Assembly: GCF_030816715.1 (NCBI RefSeq)
Contig: NZ_JAUSYH010000001.1
Location: 5,332,001 to 5,396,000 of the forward strand
Origin: Streptomyces achromogenes
Lineage (GTDB): Bacteria; Actinomycetota; Actinomycetes; Streptomycetales; Streptomycetaceae
DNA: 64,000 bases
Direction of reading: 5' to 3'
Shown here: in pieces, positions 33,323 to 42,813 of the stretch
How positions within the stretch are numbered: the first letter of the stretch is position 1
Layout: each line of letters opens with the position of its first letter
Made by a program: the position numbers and the translations under genes
Notes under the pieces: generated by a model
What the model was told of the DNA's origin: nothing
Databases searched by the model: none
The model's input: only the letters and a program-made list of their open reading frames with translations

Positions 33323-33925
33323 GCGGCGGTGGCGCACCGGTGTGCCGGCGGCCTCTCACCGTCGTGCGTCGCCCTGACCCGCCGCCCGGCTCCGGGCGGG
33401 GTGGCGCAGGGTCGCGCGTCGGGCGGATCACCTCCCCGGGCTCGCCCCCGGGAGTGGTCCGCTGCCGGGCCGCCGCTTTCCCGGGCTCTCCGGAGCTCGC
33501 CGCCCAAGACTTCGTGAGGCGACGGACCACGGACGGCCGAAAGCCATCGGTCGATTCGTCCGGGACCTCACGGATGGGGGCGGGTGGTTCCCATTGGGGT
33601 GGGGACCACCCGCCCTGAGCCCCTGAGGGGCTGTTCAGGGGGCCTCACCGGGCCCACCCCAACCCGGTGAGGCCTCTCCCCGCGACCTCACATCCGGCAC
33701 GGGGTGTCAGTGATCCCGGCATCGTGTGACAGGTATCACCGCTCAGGTGTGACCCTCGATTTAGGGGCCTCCTGCAAGCAGCGATAACCTGCGAGACGGA
33801 CATGCCGCGCGCTCGGACACCGTGTGCGCCTCCCTTGTGACAGACACCGGTCGGACGTCACGTTGCCCTCGCGGCACGCCCACGCAGACAACGAACCGCG
33901 AGATCACTGATAGGGACGGAAGCGC
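33323..33925. other. 600-base intergenic region before sucC
   Basis: No gene is supported. It holds inverted repeats at 33578-33615 (GGGCGGGTGGT against ACCACCCGCCC, 11 bp) and 33641-33674, nested CCCTGAG/TCAGGG segments between them, and two TGTGAC copies near 33725-33750. The sucC promoter should be at its right end; GATAAC near 33783 is a weak -10 candidate. Confidence 0.5.
33641..33674. terminator. Perfect 12-bp hairpin upstream of sucC
   Basis: GGCCTCACCGGG at 33641-33652 and complement at 33663-33674, 10-base loop, no T-run. A terminator for the upstream gene is likely, although that gene ends 320 bases earlier. Confidence 0.45.
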
Positions 33926-35104
33926 GTGGACCTGTTCGAGTACCAGGCGAGGGACCTCTTCGCCAAGCACGATGTACCGGTGCTGGCCGGTGAAGTCATC
34001 GACACGCCTGAGGCGGCCCGCGCAGCCACCGAGCGTCTCGGTGGCAAGTCCGTCGTCAAGGCCCAGGTGAAGGTCGGCGGCCGTGGCAAGGCCGGCGGCG
34101 TCAAGCTCGCCGCCTCCGCCGACGAGGCCGTGGAGCACGCGACCAACATCCTCGGCATGGACATCAAGGGCCACACGGTCCACAAGGTGATGATCGCCGA
34201 GACGGCCCCGGAGATCGTGGAGGAGTACTACGTCTCCTACCTCCTGGACCGTGCCAACCGCACCTTCCTCTCCATCGCGTCCGTCGAGGGCGGCATGGAG
34301 ATCGAGGAGGTGGCGGAGACCCGCCCCGAGGCCGTCGCCAAGACGCCGATCGACGCCAACGTGGGTGTGACCCCCGAGGTCGCCCGCCAGATCGTCGAGG
34401 CCGCGAACTTCCCGGCCGAGGTCGCTGACAAGGTCGAGAACGTCCTGGTCACCCTGTGGAAGACCTTCATCGAGGAGGACGCCCTTCTCGTCGAGGTCAA
34501 CCCGCTGGCCAAGGTCGCCTCCGGTGACGTCATCGCCCTCGACGGCAAGGTCTCGCTGGACGAGAACGCCGAGTTCCGCCAGCCGGGGCACGAGGCCCTC
34601 CAGGACAAGGACTCGGCGAACCCGCTCGAGGCCGCGGCCAAGGAGAAGAACCTCAACTACGTCAAGCTCGACGGCGAGGTCGGCATCATCGGCAACGGCG
34701 CGGGTCTCGTCATGAGCACCCTGGACGTCGTCGCGTACGCCGGTGAGGCGCACGGTGGGGTCAAGCCCGCCAACTTCCTCGACATCGGCGGCGGCGCCTC
34801 CGCGGCCGTCATGGCGAACGGCCTGGAGATCATCCTCGGCGACCCGGACGTCAAGTCCGTGTTCGTCAACGTCTTCGGTGGCATCACCGCCTGCGACGAG
34901 GTCGCCAACGGCATCGTCCAGGCGCTGCAGCTGCTCGCGGACAAGGGCGAGGAAGTCACCAAGCCGCTCGTCGTCCGCCTCGACGGCAACAACGCCGAGC
35001 TGGGTCGCAAGATCCTCTCCGACGCCAACCACCCGCTGGTCCAGCGTGTGGACACCATGGACGGCGCGGCCGACAAGGCCGCCGAGCTCGCGGCTGCGAA
35101 GTAA
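33926..35104 (+). CDS. sucC: Succinyl-CoA synthetase (ADP-forming) beta subunit
   Basis: 392 residues, ATP-grasp fold. MDLFEYQARDLFAKHDVPVLAGEV opens the domain; KAQVKVGGRGKAGGVK is the nucleotide-binding loop; EVNPLAKV binds metal; and GFxN-type DIGGGASAAV and VFVNVFGGITACDEVANGI form the CoA-ligase interface. With SucD it makes succinate and ATP from succinyl-CoA in the TCA cycle. GTG start at 33926 with GGACGGAAG upstream. sucD follows after 21 bases. Confidence 0.97.
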   Translation: MDLFEYQARDLFAKHDVPVLAGEVIDTPEAARAATERLGGKSVVKAQVKVGGRGKAGGVKLAASADEAVEHATNILGMDIKGHTVHKVMIAETAPEIVEEYYVSYLLDRANRTFLSIASVEGGMEIEEVAETRPEAVAKTPIDANVGVTPEVARQIVEAANFPAEVADKVENVLVTLWKTFIEEDALLVEVNPLAKVASGDVIALDGKVSLDENAEFRQPGHEALQDKDSANPLEAAAKEKNLNYVKLDGEVGIIGNGAGLVMSTLDVVAYAGEAHGGVKPANFLDIGGGASAAVMANGLEIILGDPDVKSVFVNVFGGITACDEVANGIVQALQLLADKGEEVTKPLVVRLDGNNAELGRKILSDANHPLVQRVDTMDGAADKAAELAAAK

Positions 35105-35125
35105 GGGAAGAGGGACAGAACAGCC

Positions 35126-36013
35126 ATGGCTATCTTCCTGAACAAGGACAGCAAGGTCATCGTCCAGGGCATGACCGGTGCCACGGGCATGAAGCACACC
35201 AAGCTCATGCTGGCGGACGGCACCAACATCGTCGGCGGCGTGAACCCCCGCAAGGCGGGCACCTCCGTGGACTTCGACGGCACCGAGATCCCGGTCTTCG
35301 GCACGGTCGCCGAGGCGATGGAGAAGACGGGCGCCAACGTGTCCGTCCTCTTCGTGCCGCCGGCCTTCGCCAAGGCCGCCGTGGTCGAGGCGATCGACGC
35401 GGAGATCCCGCTCGCGGTCGTCATCACCGAGGGCATCGCCGTCCACGACTCGGCCGCGTTCTACGCGTACGCCGTGTCGCAGGGCAACAAGACCCGGATC
35501 ATCGGCCCGAACTGCCCCGGTCTCATCACCCCGGGCCAGTCGAACGCCGGCATCATCCCGGGCGACATCACGAAGCCGGGCCGCATCGGCCTGGTCTCGA
35601 AGTCCGGCACGCTGACGTACCAGATGATGTACGAGCTGCGCGACATCGGCTTCTCGTCGGCCGTCGGCATCGGTGGCGACCCGATCATCGGCACCACGCA
35701 CATCGACGCGCTCGCCGCGTTCGAGGCCGACCCCGACACCGACCTGATCGTCATGATCGGTGAGATCGGCGGCGACGCCGAGGAGCGGGCCGCGGCCTTC
35801 ATCAAGGACAACGTGAAGAAGCCGGTCGTCGGCTACGTCGCGGGCTTCACCGCGCCCGAGGGCAAGACCATGGGCCACGCCGGCGCCATCGTCTCCGGCT
35901 CCTCCGGCACGGCCGCCGCGAAGCAGGAGGCCCTCGAGGCGGCCGGCGTCAAGGTCGGCAAGACGCCGACCGAGACGGCGAAGCTCGCGCGCGAGATCCT
36001 CTCGGCCGGCTGA
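35126..36013 (+). CDS. sucD: Succinyl-CoA synthetase alpha subunit
   Basis: 295 residues. CoA-binding Rossmann domain with VIVQGMTGATGMKHTKLM and NPRKAGTSV, then the ligase domain with GPNCPGLITP and the phospho-His loop KTMGHAGAIVSGSSGTA. Partner of SucC. ATG with AGAGGGAC upstream; a strong terminator follows. Confidence 0.97.
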   Translation: MAIFLNKDSKVIVQGMTGATGMKHTKLMLADGTNIVGGVNPRKAGTSVDFDGTEIPVFGTVAEAMEKTGANVSVLFVPPAFAKAAVVEAIDAEIPLAVVITEGIAVHDSAAFYAYAVSQGNKTRIIGPNCPGLITPGQSNAGIIPGDITKPGRIGLVSKSGTLTYQMMYELRDIGFSSAVGIGGDPIIGTTHIDALAAFEADPDTDLIVMIGEIGGDAEERAAAFIKDNVKKPVVGYVAGFTAPEGKTMGHAGAIVSGSSGTAAAKQEALEAAGVKVGKTPTETAKLAREILSAG

Positions 36014-36077
36014 GCCGTCCGACCGCGTCACCCGGCTGACGCGTCCGGCCGAGCCTTGGGCCGGGCCGCGGCGGCTG

Positions 36078-36122
36078 AACGACGGCGGGCCCGTTCCCCC
36101 AGGGAGCGGGCCCGCCGTCGTT
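36078..36122 (+). terminator. sucCD terminator with TTCTGTCG repeats behind it
   Basis: Perfect 16-bp hairpin AACGACGGCGGGCCCG (36078-36093) with complement at 36107-36122 and a 13-base loop. Three TTCTGTCG units and a variant follow from 36121. Confidence 0.88.
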
Positions 36123-36185
36123 CTGTCGTTCTGTCGTTCTGTCGTCCTCCTGTGCTCCCGTCTTCCTGTGCTCCCGTCCCGTGGG

Positions 36186-37184
36186 TCACTCGGCGCGGGG
36201 GAGCAGTCTGTCCGGGCCGCTCTGCGTCTCGGACCTCAGCTTCGCGCGCAGCTTCAGCTGTGCGTCCGACAGCGTGCCCTGGGCGGCCCGCGGCGGGATG
36301 CCCTGCACGGTCTCGCCGGGGGGCACCGGGGGCTCGTAGCGGGTGGGGGCGGTGCGCGCGGTCAGCGCGGTGGCGCCGATGATCGCGATGGTGAACGCGA
36401 TCGCCGCCCCGGTCCAGAAGCGGGCCCGCCGCTCACCGCCCAGCCGCACGGTGGGCGGCTCGGGCGCGCGCAGCCGTTCCGCGGACGCGACCTCCGCCAG
36501 CCGCCGGTGCAGCACGTCCGGGCTCGCCAGTTCCGGCAGCCGCGCGGCGAGGGCCTCGCGCGCGTGCAGCAGCCGGTACGCCGCCGCCGGGGTGCTCGCC
36601 TCGGTCTCGGCGGCCGTCTCCGGCAGGTCGAGTCCGACGCCGTCGTAGAGCAGGAGCGTGCGGCGGTACGGCGCCGGAAGCGTCAGCAGGACGTCCAGCA
36701 GCGCGCGGTCGCGCGCCTCGGCCGGGGGCGGCTCCGCGTGCCGGTAACGCGGGCGGAACCGGTGCCACGGGGAGAGCGCGTACTCGTATGCCGCGGCGCG
36801 CACCCAGCCGGCCGGGTCGGGGTCCACCGCCACCTCGGGCCAGCGCTGCCACGCCAGTTGAAACGCCTGTTCGACCGACTCGCGGGCGAGCTCGCGCCGC
36901 CCCGACAGCAGGTAGGCCTGCCGGACGAGGGCGGGGGCGCAGAACGCGTAGAGCGCGTCGAAGGCCTGAGCGGGCGTCAAGGGGGTGGCCGACGAGCCCG
37001 GTTCGCAAGCGGGTTCCGCGCCCGGGGGTTCCGCGCCCGGGGGTTCCGGGCTCTTCGTCGGGCTTGCGGTCGTCAGGCTTGCCGCGGTCGGGCTTGCCGT
37101 CGTCGGGAGTGGCTTGGTGCGGCGTGCCTTCGTCAGGCGTACCGTCACCTGTCGTCGAGGCGTCGCCTCCTGGGTGTTCGTCAC
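36186..37184 (-). CDS. Sigma-70-like membrane-anchored protein
   Basis: 332 residues. After a Thr/Pro-rich start, residues about 55-135 resemble ECF sigma region 2 (FDALYAFCAPALVRQAYLLSGRRELARESVEQAFQLAW) and residues 155-210 resemble region 4 (LLTLPAPYRRTLLLYDGVGLDLPETAAETE ... AYRLLHARE). A membrane span follows (FWTGAAIAFTIAIIGATALTA), then a short outer tail. The -10-binding tryptophan/aromatic cluster is poorly kept, so it may be a diverged sigma-like regulator. The GTG at 37184 is chosen (AAGGCGGAAAAG upstream); GTG 37148 is an alternative. It diverges from the DUF6350 gene. Confidence 0.65.
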   Translation of the reverse strand: MTNTQEATPRRQVTVRLTKARRTKPLPTTASPTAASLTTASPTKSPEPPGAEPPGAEPACEPGSSATPLTPAQAFDALYAFCAPALVRQAYLLSGRRELARESVEQAFQLAWQRWPEVAVDPDPAGWVRAAAYEYALSPWHRFRPRYRHAEPPPAEARDRALLDVLLTLPAPYRRTLLLYDGVGLDLPETAAETEASTPAAAYRLLHAREALAARLPELASPDVLHRRLAEVASAERLRAPEPPTVRLGGERRARFWTGAAIAFTIAIIGATALTARTAPTRYEPPVPPGETVQGIPPRAAQGTLSDAQLKLRAKLRSETQSGPDRLLPRAE

Positions 37185-37277
37185 CTTTTCCGCCTTGTCC
37201 AGCGATGCCGGCAGTTTCGCGTACGCCTCCCGAGTGCGGCCGCGGGGCGCCGTGTCACGCAGTGCCCCTTCGCCCGG

Positions 37278-37305
37278 AAAAGTACATAAAACGTATATTG
37301 GGTGA
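37278..37305. promoter_or_regulatory. AT-rich divergent promoter segment
   Basis: AAAAGTACATAAAACGTATATTGGG, the most AT-rich stretch nearby, between the sigma-like gene and DUF6350. TATATT at 37294-37299 fits a plus-strand -10 box; TATACG reads on the minus strand. Confidence 0.45.
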
Positions 37306-37355
37306 CACGTCCGAAGTTCGCCCGTTACGACGGAAAAGCGCGTGTCGTTGGGAGC

Positions 37356-39332
37356 ATGGCCGTCGTGATCCCGATGACCGTTCGCCGGCTTACGTTGTCG
37401 TCCCTGCTGCCCCGGATGCGCGACCGATCGCCCGGACTGGCCGCCGGCCTCGTGGGCGGTGTGCTCGCGGCCGGGCTGGGGCTCGGGTCCTTCGCCGCAC
37501 TCGTGATGGTGCAGTGGATCAGCTCCCCGTATCCCGACAGCGGGCCCGGCGGCGCGCTGCACGTCGCCGCCGCGTTGTGGCTGCTGGCCCACGGCGCGGA
37601 ACTGGTGCGCGTCGACACGCTGTCCGGGGTGCCGGCGCCGGTCGGCGTCACTCCGCTGCTGTTCCTCGCGCTGCCGGTGTGGCTGGTGCGGCGGGCCGCC
37701 CGGGACGCCGTGGACGCGGGCGACGCGGACGTCGGCGTCGGCGCGGAGGGCGGGGAGCCGGTGAGCGCCCGCACCGCGTGGGCCGGCGTCGTGGTCGGGT
37801 ATCTCGCCGTCGGCTCGGGCGCCGCCCTCTACGCCGCCACGGGCGGAGCGCTGCGGACCTCGTGGGCGTGGACGGCGGTGTGCGTCCCGGCGGTCGCGGT
37901 GCTGGCCGCCGGGGCGGGGGTGTGGTCGGCCTGCGGGCACCCGCGCGGACCCGTGGACGGCGTGCTGCTCATGCTGCCGCGCGGGCTGCGGCGACCGCTC
38001 CTCGGGACGGCGGAGGGCGCACGTCTGGCGGTCGCGGCGCGGGCGGCGGCCGCGGGTGCGGTGGTGCTCGTCGGGGGCGGTGCCCTGCTGGTGGCGTCGT
38101 CGTCGGTATGGCACGCAGGAGCCGCCCGAGAGGCGTTTCTGCAGCTGACGGAGGGCTGGTCGGGCCGGTTCGCGGTGCTGCTGCTGTGCGTGGCGCTGGT
38201 GCCGAACGCGGCGGTGTGGGGGGCTGCGTACGCCCTCGGGCCGGGGTACCTGCTCGGTGCGGGGCACGTGGTGGCGCCGCTGTCCTCCGACCCGGCGCCG
38301 CTGCTGCCGCCGTTTCCGCTGCTGGCGGCCGTTCCCGAGGCCGGTGCCGGGACGCCGTGGAACTGGGGGGCGAGCGTGGTGCCGCTGGTGGCGGGCGTCA
38401 CGGTGGGCGCGTTCGCGGCCCGTGCGGCGACGGGGCGTGCGGCGACGGGGCGTGCGGCGTCCGCCGGGACCGCCGGGATCTCGGGTCCTGCTGGGCCGGG
38501 TCGGCCCGGAAGGACTCCCGGACCGGGTCGGGCCGGCGGGAGGGCCGCACCCGCCGGGGAGCCCGGGGAGGCCGGCGAAGGCTGGTCGCGGGGGAGGACC
38601 GTCGGGGTCGTCGTGCTGGCGGGCGTGGGGTGCGGGGTGCTGATGGGAGCGCTGGCGGGGCTGGCGGGCGGGCCGCTGGGGGCCTCCGTGCTGGCGCGGT
38701 TCGGGCCGGTGTGGTGGCAGGTCGGGGGTGCCGTGCTGCTGTGGGTGGTGGGGGTCGGGACGCCGGTGTGCGTGGCGGTGCGGGGGTGGCGCTGCCGGAA
38801 GCGGGGGGCGGCCGGGTGGGCCCCCGGGCTCCGGCAGGAGAAGGCCGGGAAGGCGGGGACGCGGAGCGGCGTGGCGGCGTCGGCGAGGGCTGCGGAGGAG
38901 GAGTTGTACGACTTCCTCGTCCCCCGGCATGCCGAGCCCGGCCCGCCGTCGCACTTGTTCGGCGAGGCCGTCGACGACTTCGCGCCGATCGAGCCGGCGT
39001 CGTACGTGGCGCCCCCGGATCCCTTCGCGCCGATCGAGCCGGTGTCCTACGTGGCGCCCCCGGACCCGTTCGCCCCCCTGGAGCCCATGCCGTTCCTCGA
39101 GCCGGGCGGGGCCCCCACGCCACCCCGGCCCCTCACGCCGCCCCAGCCCGCCATGCCGCCGGGGCCCCTCACGCCGCGCGGGTTCCGCCCGCCGCGTGAG
39201 CCGCTCGCCGACGTCGGGCCGGTGGAGCCCGTCGGTCCGGCGTGGCACGGCGACTCGGCCCGGGAGGTCCGGTGGGCGGCGTTGCGCGAGGCCGGCGAGG
39301 AAGGGGGCGAAGGGACGGATCCGCACCGGTGA
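37356..39332 (+). CDS. DUF6350 multi-pass membrane protein
   Basis: 658 residues with about eleven hydrophobic helices in residues 20-490, beginning GLAAGLVGGVLAAGLGLGSFAALVMVQWISSPYPDSGPGG, the typical DUF6350 opening. The cytoplasmic tail holds three tandem 14-residue repeats of the form DPFAPIEPVSYVAP followed by Pro-rich sequence. Function unknown; always near purN/purH in Streptomyces as I recall. The ATG at 37356 is preferred because an upstream GTG at 37302 lies inside the promoter. Confidence 0.8.
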   Translation: MAVVIPMTVRRLTLSSLLPRMRDRSPGLAAGLVGGVLAAGLGLGSFAALVMVQWISSPYPDSGPGGALHVAAALWLLAHGAELVRVDTLSGVPAPVGVTPLLFLALPVWLVRRAARDAVDAGDADVGVGAEGGEPVSARTAWAGVVVGYLAVGSGAALYAATGGALRTSWAWTAVCVPAVAVLAAGAGVWSACGHPRGPVDGVLLMLPRGLRRPLLGTAEGARLAVAARAAAAGAVVLVGGGALLVASSSVWHAGAAREAFLQLTEGWSGRFAVLLLCVALVPNAAVWGAAYALGPGYLLGAGHVVAPLSSDPAPLLPPFPLLAAVPEAGAGTPWNWGASVVPLVAGVTVGAFAARAATGRAATGRAASAGTAGISGPAGPGRPGRTPGPGRAGGRAAPAGEPGEAGEGWSRGRTVGVVVLAGVGCGVLMGALAGLAGGPLGASVLARFGPVWWQVGGAVLLWVVGVGTPVCVAVRGWRCRKRGAAGWAPGLRQEKAGKAGTRSGVAASARAAEEELYDFLVPRHAEPGPPSHLFGEAVDDFAPIEPASYVAPPDPFAPIEPVSYVAPPDPFAPLEPMPFLEPGGAPTPPRPLTPPQPAMPPGPLTPRGFRPPREPLADVGPVEPVGPAWHGDSAREVRWAALREAGEEGGEGTDPHR

Positions 39333-39447
39333 CCGTCCGCAGGACGCCCTCTGACGGACGCCCCCGGCTCCCGCGAGCGCGATTCCCCGGCTCCCGTGAG
39401 CGCGTCCCCGGCAGGGCGTCCTCAGGATGCGGAGGCGGAGCCCTGCC

Positions 39448-40212
39448 TCAGGAGTCGGTCCCCAGGATCTTCCGCAGTTCCTTCGGCAGAAGGTCGTTGC
39501 AGGACTGCTTCGCCTCGTTGGTGAGGGCGTCGTTGGTGCAGGTGTAGTAGTCCTGGTAGACGAGTTGCGCGGTGAAGCTCGCGGCGACCAGGGCCAGCGC
39601 CAGGGAGGCCGTGACCACGCCGCTCACCGCGGCGGTCTTCTGCGGGCGGGGGCCGCTCTCGGGGCGGGGGCTGTCGGGGGACGGGCTGCGGGGCTTGGCG
39701 CGCAGGGCGCTGATGCCCCAGTTCAGGGCGAGCGCCCCCAGCAGCAGGGCCACGTACGGCCAGCCGAAGAGGACGAAGAAGAAGGCCCACATGCCGCTGA
39801 GCAGCGCGTAGCGCGCGCGGCGCTGGGCGGGGTCGGTGGGGTCCCAGCGCTTGCCGCCGTTCTCGGGTCCCGGCCCGCCGTTCCCGTTCCCGTTCCCGTT
39901 CTCCGGACCGCGGCCCGGCCGTTCGCCGAAGCCGCCGGGGGAGCGGCCGGGCTGCCGGTCGCTCCACTGGCTGCCCCACGGGGATCCGCCGCCCTCGGGG
40001 GCGCCGCCCGCCGGACGCCGGGGCTGCCAAGGGCGGTCGGGGGCGTTCTCCGGCGGCGGGGCGAACGGGTTGTCGTCCTCGGGGGGCGTGCCGTCGCCCG
40101 AGGGGGCGTCCGGAGGGGAGGCTGGGCGCTCCCGCAGCAGCACGGCGCCGCGCTCCCCTCCCTGCGGTGACTGCGGGGGGAGCGTGAGGAGTCGCAGACT
40201 GCGGTCCGGCAT
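39448..40212 (-). CDS. Pro/Gly-rich protein with C-terminal membrane spans
   Basis: 254 residues. The first 130 are disordered and rich in Pro, Gly, Asn and Asp (includes NGNGNGNGG). Three hydrophobic segments follow (LLSGMWAFFFVLFGWPYVALLLGALALNWG, then SGVVTASLALALVAASF) and a short outer tail with two Cys (YTCTNDAL, QSCNDLLPKEL). No family recognised; similar proteins sit beside purN in related genomes. Confidence 0.75.
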   Translation of the reverse strand: MPDRSLRLLTLPPQSPQGGERGAVLLRERPASPPDAPSGDGTPPEDDNPFAPPPENAPDRPWQPRRPAGGAPEGGGSPWGSQWSDRQPGRSPGGFGERPGRGPENGNGNGNGGPGPENGGKRWDPTDPAQRRARYALLSGMWAFFFVLFGWPYVALLLGALALNWGISALRAKPRSPSPDSPRPESGPRPQKTAAVSGVVTASLALALVAASFTAQLVYQDYYTCTNDALTNEAKQSCNDLLPKELRKILGTDS

Positions 40213-40494
40213 CAAATGAGCGTCTTCCCCTAGGAGATACGGCTGACTGGTGTGAGCTGTCGTAGGGGGAACGCACTGCACGACGACCGCGTTCCCGCTC
40301 CCCACTCCTCGCAGACGCTACCTTCCGGCCGCGCCCCCGTCCCTCGGGGGCCGCCCGGTGTGCCGGTATCGTTGCTGACGGTCGGCTCCTTCGTAGGCTT
40401 CCCCGTATCCGGGGGCGCGATGCATTCGTACGAAAGCACAAGCCCGCGCAGGTCGCCACCCTCCGTACGTGCTTCCCCGAGAAAGGGCCCCGCC

Positions 40495-41124
40495 GTGGCC
40501 GCCAAGCCCGTGGCCAAGCGCCTCGTCGTGCTGGTCTCCGGATCCGGTACGAATCTGCAGGCGCTCCTCGACGCCATCGCCGACGCCGGCGTCGACGCGT
40601 ACGGCGCCGAGGTGGTGGCCGTCGGGGCGGACCGGGGGGCCGTCGAGGGCCTCGCCCGTGCCGAGCGGGCCGGTATCCCCACCTTCGTCTGCCGCGTCAA
40701 GGACTTCGCGGACCGGGACGAGTGGGACGCCGCGCTCGCCGAGGCGGTGGCCGCCCACGAGCCCGACCTCGTGGTCTCCGCCGGGTTCATGAAGATCGTC
40801 GGCAAGGAGTTCCTGGCGCGGTTCGGGGGGCGGTTCGTGAACACCCATCCCGCCCTGCTGCCCAGTTTCCCGGGGGCCCACGGAGTGCGGGACGCGCTCG
40901 CGTACGGCGCCCGGGTCACCGGCTGCACCGTCCACTTCGTCGACGACGGCGTCGACACCGGCCCGATCATCGCCCAGGGCGTGGTCGAGGTCCGGGACGA
41001 GGACGACGAGAGCGCTCTGCACGAGCGCATCAAGGAAGTCGAGCGAAGGCTGCTCGTCGAGGTCGTGGGGCGGCTCGCCCGCAACGGCTATCGCATTGAG
41101 GGACGAAAGGTAGTTATCCAGTGA
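40495..41124 (+). CDS. purN: Phosphoribosylglycinamide formyltransferase
   Basis: 209 residues. Transfers formyl from 10-formyl-THF to GAR, the third step of purine synthesis. KRLVVLVSGSGTNLQALLDAI binds the GAR phosphate; VVSAGFMKIVGKEFL, NTHPALLPSFPGAHG (catalytic Asn/His) and VDDGVDTGPII (catalytic Asp) follow in family order. GTG at 40495 with AAAGG upstream. The stop overlaps the purH start (GTGA). TATCGT at 40367-40372 is a weak -10 candidate. Confidence 0.96.
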   Translation: MAAKPVAKRLVVLVSGSGTNLQALLDAIADAGVDAYGAEVVAVGADRGAVEGLARAERAGIPTFVCRVKDFADRDEWDAALAEAVAAHEPDLVVSAGFMKIVGKEFLARFGGRFVNTHPALLPSFPGAHGVRDALAYGARVTGCTVHFVDDGVDTGPIIAQGVVEVRDEDDESALHERIKEVERRLLVEVVGRLARNGYRIEGRKVVIQ

Positions 41125-42704
41125 CCGCCGACAGCACTGTCACGGCAGAGAGCGGCAAGCGGGGCATCCGTCGCGCGCTCGTCAGCGTCTACGACAAGAC
41201 CGGTCTCGAAGAGCTCGCGCGCGGGCTGCACGAAAGCGGTGTCGAGCTCGTCTCCACCGGTTCCACCGCCTCCCGCATCGCCGCCGCCGGCGTCCCCGTC
41301 ACCAAGGTCGAGGAGCTGACCGGCTTCCCCGAGTGCCTGGACGGCCGGGTGAAGACCCTGCACCCCAAGGTGCACGCCGGCATCCTCGCCGACCTGCGTC
41401 TCGAGGACCACCGGCGGCAGCTGGACGAGCTGGGCGTCGCGCCCTTCGACCTGGTCGTCGTCAACCTCTACCCGTTCCGCGAGACCGTCGCCTCGGGCGC
41501 CTCCGAGGACGAGTGCGTCGAGCAGATCGACATCGGCGGGCCGTCCATGGTGCGCGCCGCCGCCAAGAACCACCCGTCGGTCGCCGTCGTCACCAGCCCC
41601 GGCCGGTACGCCGACGTCCTCGCGGCCGTGCAGGCCGGCGGCTTCGACCTGGCCGCCCGCAAGCGGCTCGCCGCGGAGGCCTTCCAGCACACCGCCGCCT
41701 ACGACGTCGCGGTCGCCAGCTGGTTCGCGTCCTCCTACGCGCCGGTCGACGAGTCGCGGTTCCCCGACTTCCTCGGCGCGACCTGGGAGCGCAGGAGCAC
41801 CCTGCGCTACGGAGAGAACCCGCACCAGCCGGCCGCCCTGTACGTGGACGGCAGCGGCGCCGGTCTCGCCGAGGCCGAGCAGCTGCACGGCAAGGAGATG
41901 TCGTACAACAACTACACGGACACGGACGCCGCGCACCGGGCCGCGTACGACCACGCCGAGCCGGCCGTCGCGATCATCAAGCACGCCAACCCGTGCGGGA
42001 TCGCCGTCGGCGCGGACGTCGCCGAGGCGCACCGCAGGGCGCACGCCTGTGACCCGCTGTCGGCGTTCGGCGGCGTCATCGCCGTGAACCGGCCGGTGAG
42101 CCGGGAGATGGCCGAGCAGGTCGCGGAGATCTTCACCGAGGTCATCGTGGCGCCGGACTACGAGGAGGGGGCGCTCGAGGCCCTCACCAAGAAGAAGAAC
42201 ATCCGGGTGCTCAGGGCGCCGCAGGGCCCCGCGGCCCCCGTCGAGCTCAAGCCCGTCGGCGGCGGCGCGCTGCTCCAGGTCACCGACCGGCTCCAGGCCG
42301 AGGGTGACGACCCGGCGAACTGGACGCTGGCGACCGGCGAGGCGCTGTCCGGGCCGGAGCTCGCCGAGCTCGCGTTCGCCTGGCGGGCGTGCCGGGCGGT
42401 GAAGTCCAACGCGATCCTGCTCGCCAAGGACGGCGCGTCGGTCGGCGTCGGCATGGGGCAGGTCAACCGGGTCGACTCGGCGAAGCTGGCCGTCGAGCGG
42501 GCCGGGGAGGAGCGGGCGCGCGGCTCCTACGCCGCCTCCGACGCGTTCTTCCCCTTCCCCGACGGGCTCGAGGTCCTGGTCGAGGCGGGCGTGAAGGCCG
42601 TGGTGCAGCCCGGCGGTTCGGTCCGTGACGAGCTGGTCGTCGAGGCCGCGAAGAAGGCGGGCGTGACGATGTACTTCACCGGCACGCGGCACTTCTTCCA
42701 CTGA
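41121..42704 (+). CDS. purH: AICAR formyltransferase/IMP cyclohydrolase
   Basis: 527 residues, the bifunctional last enzyme of IMP synthesis. The N-terminal MGS-like cyclohydrolase has RRALVSVYDKTGLEELARGL, STGSTA and GRVKTLHPKVHAGIL. The C-terminal transformylase has GENPHQPAALY, LHGKEMSYNNYTD, KHANPCG (catalytic Lys-His), DPLSAFGGVIAVN, and ends FTGTRHFFH. Complete; co-translated with purN. Confidence 0.98.
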   Translation: MTADSTVTAESGKRGIRRALVSVYDKTGLEELARGLHESGVELVSTGSTASRIAAAGVPVTKVEELTGFPECLDGRVKTLHPKVHAGILADLRLEDHRRQLDELGVAPFDLVVVNLYPFRETVASGASEDECVEQIDIGGPSMVRAAAKNHPSVAVVTSPGRYADVLAAVQAGGFDLAARKRLAAEAFQHTAAYDVAVASWFASSYAPVDESRFPDFLGATWERRSTLRYGENPHQPAALYVDGSGAGLAEAEQLHGKEMSYNNYTDTDAAHRAAYDHAEPAVAIIKHANPCGIAVGADVAEAHRRAHACDPLSAFGGVIAVNRPVSREMAEQVAEIFTEVIVAPDYEEGALEALTKKKNIRVLRAPQGPAAPVELKPVGGGALLQVTDRLQAEGDDPANWTLATGEALSGPELAELAFAWRACRAVKSNAILLAKDGASVGVGMGQVNRVDSAKLAVERAGEERARGSYAASDAFFPFPDGLEVLVEAGVKAVVQPGGSVRDELVVEAAKKAGVTMYFTGTRHFFH

Positions 42705-42724
42705 CCCCGAGCCACACCGCACGA

Positions 42725-42768
42725 GGGCCCGCCGGTTCGCGAACGACTCGTCGCGAACCGGCGGGCCC
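42725..42768. terminator. purNH terminator
   Basis: Perfect 18-bp hairpin GGGCCCGCCGGTTCGCGA (42725-42742) with complement at 42751-42768 and an 8-base loop, between convergent genes; likely bidirectional. Confidence 0.88.
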
Positions 42769-42813
42769 TGCCGGTGCTGGTCGGCGGGCGATGCCGCCCG
42801 GCCGGCGGCCTGC

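Noticed and set aside
37185..39326. A minus-strand frame of over 700 codons joined to the sigma-like gene
   Set aside because: It is antisense to DUF6350, consists of Arg/Pro/His low complexity, and passes through the AT-rich promoter.
40420..40494. Longer purN start at ATG 40420
   Set aside because: It would add 25 residues not found in PurN proteins, while GTG 40495 has AAAGG upstream and begins at the family N-terminus.
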